DNA from: Rhizoclosmatium globosum
Taxonomy: Eukaryota > Chytridiomycota > Chytridiomycetes > Chytridiales > Chytriomycetaceae
Length of the DNA: 26,035 nt
Assembly: GCA_002104985.1 (NCBI GenBank)
Contig: MCGO01000362.1
Location: 1-26,035, forward strand
Reading direction: 5' to 3'
Within the stretch, counting starts at the first letter, position 1; each line of letters begins with the position of its first letter. Below, piece by piece: positions 20,701 to 26,035 of this stretch. A program made the position numbers and the translations under genes. The notes beneath the pieces were generated by a model. The model searched no databases and was not told where the DNA came from. It worked only from the letters and a program-made list of their open reading frames with translations.

Positions 20701-20922
20701 AGGAAGGATCAAATATCCCAAGTTTCGCTTTTGTATTAGGTGCGAGTGTACGTATGATCGACGAGATTGGCGTTGAAGCATTCAGCTAAGTTGAATAGTA
20801 GCAAGAGGGATGGATATTCAGTAAATATCGATATCTGAGGCTGCTGAACCAACCTGCACAGTTCGAATGGTTTTCTCGGCTGGAAACTGCAACTTTAAGC
20901 TGATAGTCTCTTGGGAACTCAT
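17703..20922 (-). CDS. compact talin homologue (FERM head + I/LWEQ actin-binding tail)
   Basis: Exons 20922-20854, 20785-20647, 20618-20457, 20408-20353, 20321-20306, 20260-19985, 19948-19822, 19777-18166 and 18108-17703 would encode about 950 residues. The N-terminus follows the talin head: F0 (SQETISLKLQFPAEKTIRTV; SRSLAFYSVKQ), F1 (IEQSHSVKDLVQQACDKLGI), F2 (KLYFYPNAP; LSELVPQENVKQRDIAKRIL), F3 (GVTFYKVQEL; FFLGISKTSI). Then come about 375 residues, partly helical and then strongly acidic and disordered, in place of the long rod. The tail is an I/LWEQ (THATCH) module: VKAITAAVSNLIHWAS, GTWTQGLISAAKQVAAATTE, HDAMIVSAKSISAATAHLL, ALKAAGKAVLAAV, ending in a coiled helix (KMERELEIARMKLSAVRKSH). 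Talin links membrane receptors to actin. Five one-base frame breaks (T5 at 20185, A6 at 19698, about 19525, 18610, 17966) and a 16-bp exon need checking. Confidence 0.8.
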
Positions 20923-20962
20923 AAGAGATTTTCACTACACTTTAATTAAATATTAAAAATGC

Positions 20963-21193
20963 TTGGCCACCAATGTCAATGCTACCCCTCGTTTGTCCCT
21001 CCAAGCTCGAAACAGTGAACTTGAAATTCGTGTCGCTAATGCTTTGGCTGACATCAACAAACTGAGGTTCTTCTCCACGGACCTCGAATCACAGACAGAC
21101 AAGATGCTTTGCTGCTTACTCCAACTAGACTTTCGAGGCATGAATCTGCCAATGTATCGCTTGAGTCGCTTCCTGATGTTATCCTTGATCTAA
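20963..21193 (+). CDS. uncertain ORF divergent from the talin-like gene
   Basis: An open frame without an in-frame ATG (first codon TTG) gives LSLQARNSELEIRVANALAD and FFSTDLESQTDK, helix-like and polar. After about 21100 a different plus-strand frame becomes more protein-like (SLESLPDVILDLIASMV, vaguely like an F-box), suggesting a one-base frame break. The gap to the talin start is only about 40 bp. It may be a short host gene or a remnant. No function can be given. Confidence 0.3.
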   Translation: MATNVNATPRLSLQARNSELEIRVANALADINKLRFFSTDLESQTDKMLCCLLQLDFRGMNLPMYRLSRFLMLSLI

Positions 21194-21649
21194 TTGCATC
21201 GATGGTGGCTCCATTATCTCCCTTTGTCACGCGGTTCCATACTACAAGTACATATCAAGGCAATGTACGATATTGTCTTAGTAGATGAATCACCGTGTCA
21301 ATTGATTCCGCAACATTTTTGGCCTGAATTCTTGTTTCCGACAGAGCTAACAGGTTTCCGAACTAGTCATTTGGTCTACATAACTTACATTCGCATAATT
21401 AGGAGGCATGGTTTTTCTCTTTTGCTTTTGGTGTTCGTTTTGGGTTTGGTGTTGTGAGGGTAGAACATCAACTTCACGATAAAATGAGTTCGATTTGATG
21501 CTGAACAAACTTGTAACGTGTGCAGGCGCACGTTCTGGGGTTTGGTTCGGACTTGGACTTGACACGTTTTCTTTATATATTTTTGGAATTTTAGTTTGGG
21601 GATTTAAGATTAGAACGGTGTCTATTATTGGAATAAAAAGTTGTTGCGA
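21194..21649. other. intergenic, no gene supported
   Basis: AT-rich sequence with short ORFs rich in hydrophobic residues but no family resemblance. It contains a lone right half of the intron module word (TTATTGGAA at 21622-21630) without a left arm. Confidence 0.4.
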
Positions 21650-22560
21650 ATTGAAAGGCGAGCGAGTCGATCAAGGTCGCCCAGAGCGAGACGGACCTCG
21701 AGCGAGCGACGGCGTCGACGTGTAACAGACGGGCGTGGCCGCTCTTAGGGAGACGCCACCATAGGCCGGTTTCACGGTAGACGCGCCGGAGCGAGTACTC
21801 TGGATCAGCGAGACACAAGTCACCTCGACCGAAGGGAAAGGCCGAGTTAGGGAGTCCGATGCCGGATTAGCGAACTACAGGTTAGCGAACCAAAGGAGGT
21901 AGCAGGGGACGAATCGAAGAGAGGAGTGGGCTACCTCTGGACTGAACGAGTAGGCTGGATGTGTGGGGTACGTGTGCATGGCGGGGGCTGGGGCTAGCGT
22001 GTGTGGAGCACCCCAGGTTCCTCCGGCCACGGAGCACGTGCCTTGCCATGGGTTGTAGGCTTGAACGCTGACCCATGGATCTGTTGCACAGAGGAAGCGG
22101 TGGAAAGCCAGCGGCGACTGGAACTATCAGCGTAGACTCCACACTATGGACATAAGGGCTATGGTGGCGCACCGAGGCGTTCAGGAATGTTAGCGAAGTC
22201 GGGTCTCTCGGGGTAACGGATCTTGCCTCGGGAGTAACAAGCGGATGAGCGGAGTGGATGATGTAACGGTAACGGACTACTGGAACATTAGGAGGGAGTG
22301 GTAGAGCGTAGCGATGTGTTATTTCTTTTATTGTTCTTTATTTACGTCAGCCTGGGATTAGTGTCTTAGCGAGCGAAGACCTTGGGTCTTTCAGACAGTA
22401 CCTGGAATCATTGGAGCCACGGAGGAGGGACCAGGGTACTGATTCGTACCGTGCTTTTTGGCAAGTAAGCGTAGACCTAGGAGCGAGTGTTGTAGGATGG
22501 TAGCGAGGATTGAAACCTGGAAAGGGGAAGCAACCCTTACTTGTTACAGAATGGGGGCCC
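21650..22560. repeat. GC-rich block, possible LTR or other repeat
   Basis: About 0.9 kb whose base composition (long GC-rich runs, CGAGCGAG words) contrasts with both flanks. No frame looks like protein. TTAGCGA recurs at 21867, 21882, 22190 and 22366, and GTAACGG three times near 22214-22275. The block lies just upstream of a chain of same-strand ORFs, where a 5' long terminal repeat would lie. TGGGGGCCCAACG (22552-22564) at its right edge could be a primer-binding site, but I cannot name a matching tRNA and no second copy lies in the window. It is a candidate only. Confidence 0.35.
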
Positions 22561-22622
22561 AACGTAAAAGCGACAACCTAGAGTTGTGAGTGAGATTGAC
22601 CACACGGGAATGTGTGTAGTAC

Positions 22623-22637
22623 CATGTATTAGACATG
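22623..22637 (+). repeat. small hairpin CATGT-ATTAG-ACATG
   Basis: Perfect 5-bp arms around a 5-nt loop. A second hairpin of the same 5-5-5 layout, CTCTC-TTAGT-GAGAG, lies at 22666-22680. Both are upstream of a TATA-like box. Confidence 0.5.
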
Positions 22638-22707
22638 AGACTCCATGTAGTTTAAAACATGAGGCCTCTCTTAGTGAGAGCTGAACTAGTTTATTGGAGA
22701 AGCTATG

Positions 22708-22715
22708 TATAAATA
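22708..22715 (+). promoter_or_regulatory. TATA-like box
   Basis: TATAAATA, about 200 bp upstream of the ATG at 22908 and 120 bp after the GC-rich block. It may drive the downstream ORF chain. This rests on sequence match only. Confidence 0.35.
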
Positions 22716-22907
22716 AACAATTTAAAATCGAAGTAAAAGGATGTACTTTGTTTAAAGTTGGACTTATTTAGTTGGAATGGATTTTTGGGTTCAACGGCAT
22801 GAACAAATAACAAAACATGATATCACTTAGATGACTGCGTGGCCATAAGTGATGTGAAAATCGATTTCCGAATTTGGATTCGCGGATACATTCTGGAAAC
22901 TCAGCGA

Positions 22908-23270
22908 ATGACGAAGACGTTGACCTTGTCATCCTTGACAGAGGCCGAGAAAGCAGTAGCTTGTCCGAGGGATTGTGACAAACAAACCGGAGTCGTCGAT
23001 GAGTCCCTCACACCGGAACAACAGGAGCTGTTGGGAACACTACAATACTTTCGTGGAACTCGGATTCAAGACGATTTGATCCTGTATCAAGTACAGAGTA
23101 CAAGATATGGATTTCCTACTTCGCCAAGCGAGTTTCTACAGAATGCTTTAGCATTGTACTGTGAACTATCAACACCAGATTTGGCAACGTTGGACGATTT
23201 ACCAGAACTTGTTGACATCTCTGATGATACATCAATGCCAGACCTAGTTTCGGATAATGAGGACGATTAA
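22908..23270 (+). CDS. unknown acidic 120-aa protein
   Basis: It starts at the first ATG of the frame (MTKTLTLSSLTEAEKAVACP); the frame is open about 70 bp further upstream without an ATG. The middle part is compact (LTPEQQELLGTLQYFRGTRI, ILYQVQSTRYGFPTSPSEFL) and the C-terminus is strongly acidic (ELVDISDDTSMPDLVSDNED). An AATAAA at 23329-23334 follows the stop. I do not recognise it. It is the first of a series of same-strand ORFs in what may be a mobile element. Confidence 0.55.
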   Translation: MTKTLTLSSLTEAEKAVACPRDCDKQTGVVDESLTPEQQELLGTLQYFRGTRIQDDLILYQVQSTRYGFPTSPSEFLQNALALYCELSTPDLATLDDLPELVDISDDTSMPDLVSDNEDD

Positions 23271-23475
23271 GAAGTCCAGAACCGTAATGACGAGTATACA
23301 CGTGTTGTTTGACGTGAGATGTGAAGCTAATAAAAGAACACTGACATGTTTTTTGCAAACCAACCAATCACAATCAACCTAAAGGGCACGTTCTCAGAAT
23401 CACGTTCCTGATTTAGAAACTTTAAAAGACTTTCTTTCTTTTTGTTCAGTGCAAAACAAAAAACACCCTAAAAAC

Positions 23476-25026
23476 ATGAGCCAAACGGAAGAAGAGCTTA
23501 TTGATTACGACTTTGACGACATTGAGGACAGTTGTGATCTCAAGACCAATAGTTTGTATACTGTTGCGAAGGTACACGCTGAATAACTGTGATTAGAACT
23601 TGTTGAAACTCAAGGAAGCGCGTCCACTTTGGCATCTACGGCCGAGGACGAGATTGTGGATGAACTCTCTCCCTTGCCAAGTGCAACCATGGTAATTGAC
23701 GTTGACCAAGACAACTCCTTGGAAACGGCTGTCAAGAAACTTCACATGGGAGAACCGTTGGCAACGACTCCCGAAACCTACTTGCGTGCCAAGCTTACCG
23801 CTGTCCAAAACAATTTGATTGCGGTTCAAGACCAAGCGATTGAGACTGCGACTGAGCTTGAAACTGTCAAGAAAGATCGCGATTTGATTATGGAGCAACT
23901 TGACAAGACGGTTACCAAGTACACAGCTGCCAAGAATAAGGTTGTTGAATTGGAACACCGTTGCAAGCATTTGACTGGTCGTCGCGACCATCACAAAAAG
24001 CAATGCGATACTTTTCAGTTGCGCTTGAAGGAAGCCGAGGCCAAACTAACCGTGACTACAGGGTCGACTCCTCCCGAAGGAGCCGATGCTATGGTAAACA
24101 ACGAGGAACATGTTTTCAGACTTAAAGAACAAATCGATTCTCTCAATGAACAGCTGACTAACGCGTGGCGTAACGTCAATACTCTTCAAGAATTGGATTA
24201 TGCGAACCAAGCCAGTTGGATCCGTGCCCAAGGAAAGGATCAATCGGGAACACCACCAACGGATAGGGATGAAAGTAAGTTGACTTTATTTTGGGTTGAG
24301 TTGTGGAGCGTTGTTGTAGGAATTTCCAGATTTTTATATCTGCGTACCCAAGTTTCGACTTGGAGGGGACTATATGATTATTCTAAGTCCTTCTTTCCTG
24401 TAGGAAAGACGTTCTTCTTGAAAAAGGCGAGAGAAGAAGAGCTCTCGAACCTTCAGAAAGTTGTGGCCGGAATTAATCTCCAATCGGGGATTACCGCATC
24501 TACGCCACTTACGAAAGACAATATCGGAATTGCGGCATTGACTGGAGCGCAGATCGGAGGTTATCTGGCCCAGCAAAAGGATTTCGGAAAAGCCAATCGA
24601 GCTCAAAAGAAAAATAACCGTAATAACCGTATGAGAGGTAATCGCTATGGACAGCGCGAATATGACGACCACAGAGGTGAGGTTGAAGGAAGAGGTGATC
24701 AAGGATTCATTCTCGAACAGGTGAATGGGATCCACGTCCCTCAAACCGCGGACGTCCAAATTACTCATCCTCTGGAGGAAGATATTCTCGCGAAAGGAAC
24801 TAGCGAAGCCGATCCCACAAGTGTAACTGAATTTGTTACTTTCATTATTTCTGAAGTAATCCTTTATTCTTTGAAGTGTGTTGTTGAATCTACATCATTT
24901 AATGAGTTTAATCGAGTTTATTTGAATAATAATTGCTTGAAAATGACCCGAGATGAAGTTTTAAGAAGCGGTGGAGGAGAGGTTGTATTTCAAAAAGATC
25001 CAAGAATCGGCTCCTCTTCAACTTGA
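23476..25026 (+). CDS. unknown coiled-coil and basic-region protein (Gag-like layout)
   Basis: ATG at 23476 opens an acidic segment (MSQTEEELIDYDFDDIED) of 32 codons ending at a possible donor at 23572. The main frame is open from about 23597 to the stop at 25024, but joining the two needs a one-base correction. The main part has a long coiled coil (residues rich in Leu, Glu and Lys, such as ETVKKDRDLIMEQLDKTV), a second helical part (LKEQIDSLNEQLTNAW), a probable intron at 24275-24403 (GTAAGT...CTGTAG, 129 bp, in frame) and an Asn/Arg/Gly-rich basic stretch (KKNNRNNRMRGNRYGQR) that could bind nucleic acid. There is no zinc knuckle. The last 70 codons look AT-rich and intron-like. It could be a retroelement Gag or an unrelated structural protein. 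Confidence 0.5.
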
Positions 25027-25184
25027 TAGTTGCTTCTATAATTAAACCGACGACCGGTATTTCGAGTATTGATGGCTGGTCCTCAACCTATCTTGTTCCC
25101 GTGAGTGTTATGATGTCCCTGTTATGGACACCCTTGATCGTTGGTGTCTTATGGATTTGGTTTAACAATACAACACCTAGAATC

Positions 25185-26035
25185 ATGATTCAATTCAGTA
25201 TTAACGGAGTATCTTACTCTTGGACTGAGACTTCGGGTACCCTCCGGATCCCAGATAACATTGAGGTTACCAGTGACGTAACCCTTCGCCAAATCTTCAA
25301 GGAAGTTAAAGAACACCTTGAAGCAAGGACTGGTACTCGAGTTAGAGCGTACAGCCATGATAACTATCGCAAACTGATGAATGAGTTGGGAAAAACATAT
25401 CCCAATAATGCATTGACGCCGGTAGAAATTATCCCGGATGAACCTCAAGACCAGGAAGAGGAACCAGAACAAGAAGGTCCGAGAACTATGTTGGATGAGT
25501 TGGTTCATTCGAACAGAAAAGCTGAGGGTCATGCAAACTTGATTGCAAGACACAGTGAACGTCTAGCTACAGCGACGAGTCAGTAAACCAAGAAGTTTCC
25601 GGAATTGGCTTACAAGTTAAGAGCCTCAATAATGCTGTTTCTGACATTGGTTCGAATACCATGACAGGTTTCACTGATTTTGCCGATAAACTGACGGGTG
25701 TATTGTATGGAAACAATAACTTCGATACAAGAGTCAGGTCCTTCCATAATGAACCTTTGAACAAGGATACTCGTGAAACATGGAAGAGAGCCGTCGACGC
25801 CTTGAAAGCTGATTATGTGGGTCAAGACAAGAGGTACAAGACCGATGATGAGTTCATCAAGAACTTTGTTCAAACGTTGCCCATGGACTCTACTGATAGC
25901 GATATCATGACGTTCAAGGCTTCTTTGCGTCGAGACCCTACGTTTAATAACTTTAATTGGGCATGGGAGACTTTGGTTACCTCGTCGATTGTCCAATTTA
26001 AAGCGGCTCAAGCCTTGATTAACGGGGAATGGAGT
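25185..26035 (+). CDS. unknown helical protein, Gag/capsid-like, cut by the window end
   Basis: It starts MIQFSINGVSYSWTE at 25185. The frame is open upstream to 25023, but that part has a GTGAGT donor at 25100 and an acceptor at 25199 and encodes a hydrophobic run, so it is more likely intron or leader. A domain with DVTLRQIFKEVKEHLEARTG follows, then an acidic Glu/Pro/Gln linker (DEPQDQEEEPEQEG). The frame breaks by one base near 25580. Beyond it the sequence is open to the end: VSDIGSNTMTGFTDFADKL, DTRETWKRAVDALKADY, and NWAWETLVTSSIVQFKAAQA. This helical, Trp-containing end recalls retrotransposon capsid regions, but I see no decisive motif and no protease, reverse transcriptase or integrase within the window. 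Confidence 0.45.

Noticed and set aside
21882..22172. 96-codon minus-strand ORF in the GC-rich block
   Set aside because: Composition is that of antisense GC-rich repeat (His, Arg, Pro, Ser). There is no supporting motif.
25023..25184. Short membrane protein before the capsid-like ORF
   Set aside because: The hydrophobic run coincides with a GTGAGT donor and a CAATTCAG acceptor and starts with TTG, so it is more likely intron or leader.
25643..25660. tRNA B-box-like word GGTTCGAATACC
   Set aside because: It lies inside an open coding frame, with no A box or cloverleaf around it.
1..26035. CRISPR arrays, bacterial operons, rRNA genes
   Set aside because: No spaced repeats of the right form. 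Intron-rich eukaryotic genes throughout, and no rRNA-like conserved blocks, including in the GC-rich segment.

Overview
The window looks like nuclear DNA of an early-diverging, probably chytrid-like, fungus. Genes are split by very short GT-AG introns (28-68 bp). There is a fungus-specific WOPR (Gti1/Pac2) regulator, and next to it a talin-type gene (FERM head plus I/LWEQ tail), which yeasts and mushrooms lack but which I would expect in flagellated fungi. The taxon is inferred from gene content only; no rRNA or other marker gene is present.

Layout. 1-2640: mostly non-coding, with two degenerate copies (about 1047 and 1798) of a small unknown gene whose best copy lies at 11921-12214. 2638-11788: a mobile-element-like cassette. 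It holds an unknown minus-strand gene (2638-3874), an unknown plus-strand gene (3978-5450) and a long plus-strand gene (5508-11709) that reads as an autonomous Helitron protein: DUF6570-like region, Helitron N-terminal region with HUH and tyrosine motifs, then a PIF1-type helicase. All three genes carry the same intron module, a hairpin of fixed geometry TTCCAATAA-N7-TTATTGGAA (eight copies), which is absent from the host genes further right. I consider this module the most unusual signal in the window.

12450-20922: host-type genes. These are a small Cys-rich type II membrane protein, a divergently transcribed GT31-like glycosyltransferase candidate, two unknown proteins, the WOPR regulator, and a compact talin homologue of about 950 residues with almost no rod.

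21650-22560: a GC-rich block without convincing genes, with a recurring TTAGCGA word. It resembles a long terminal repeat or other repeat. 22560-26035: a chain of same-strand ORFs (acidic small protein, coiled-coil/basic protein, Gag-like alpha-helical protein running off the end). A retroelement or other mobile element is plausible, but no polymerase is in view.

Caveat: both the Helitron gene and the talin-like gene are interrupted by single-base frame breaks, many of them at short homopolymers. Either the copies are decaying or the assembly has homopolymer errors. The glycosyltransferase and WOPR genes are intact.
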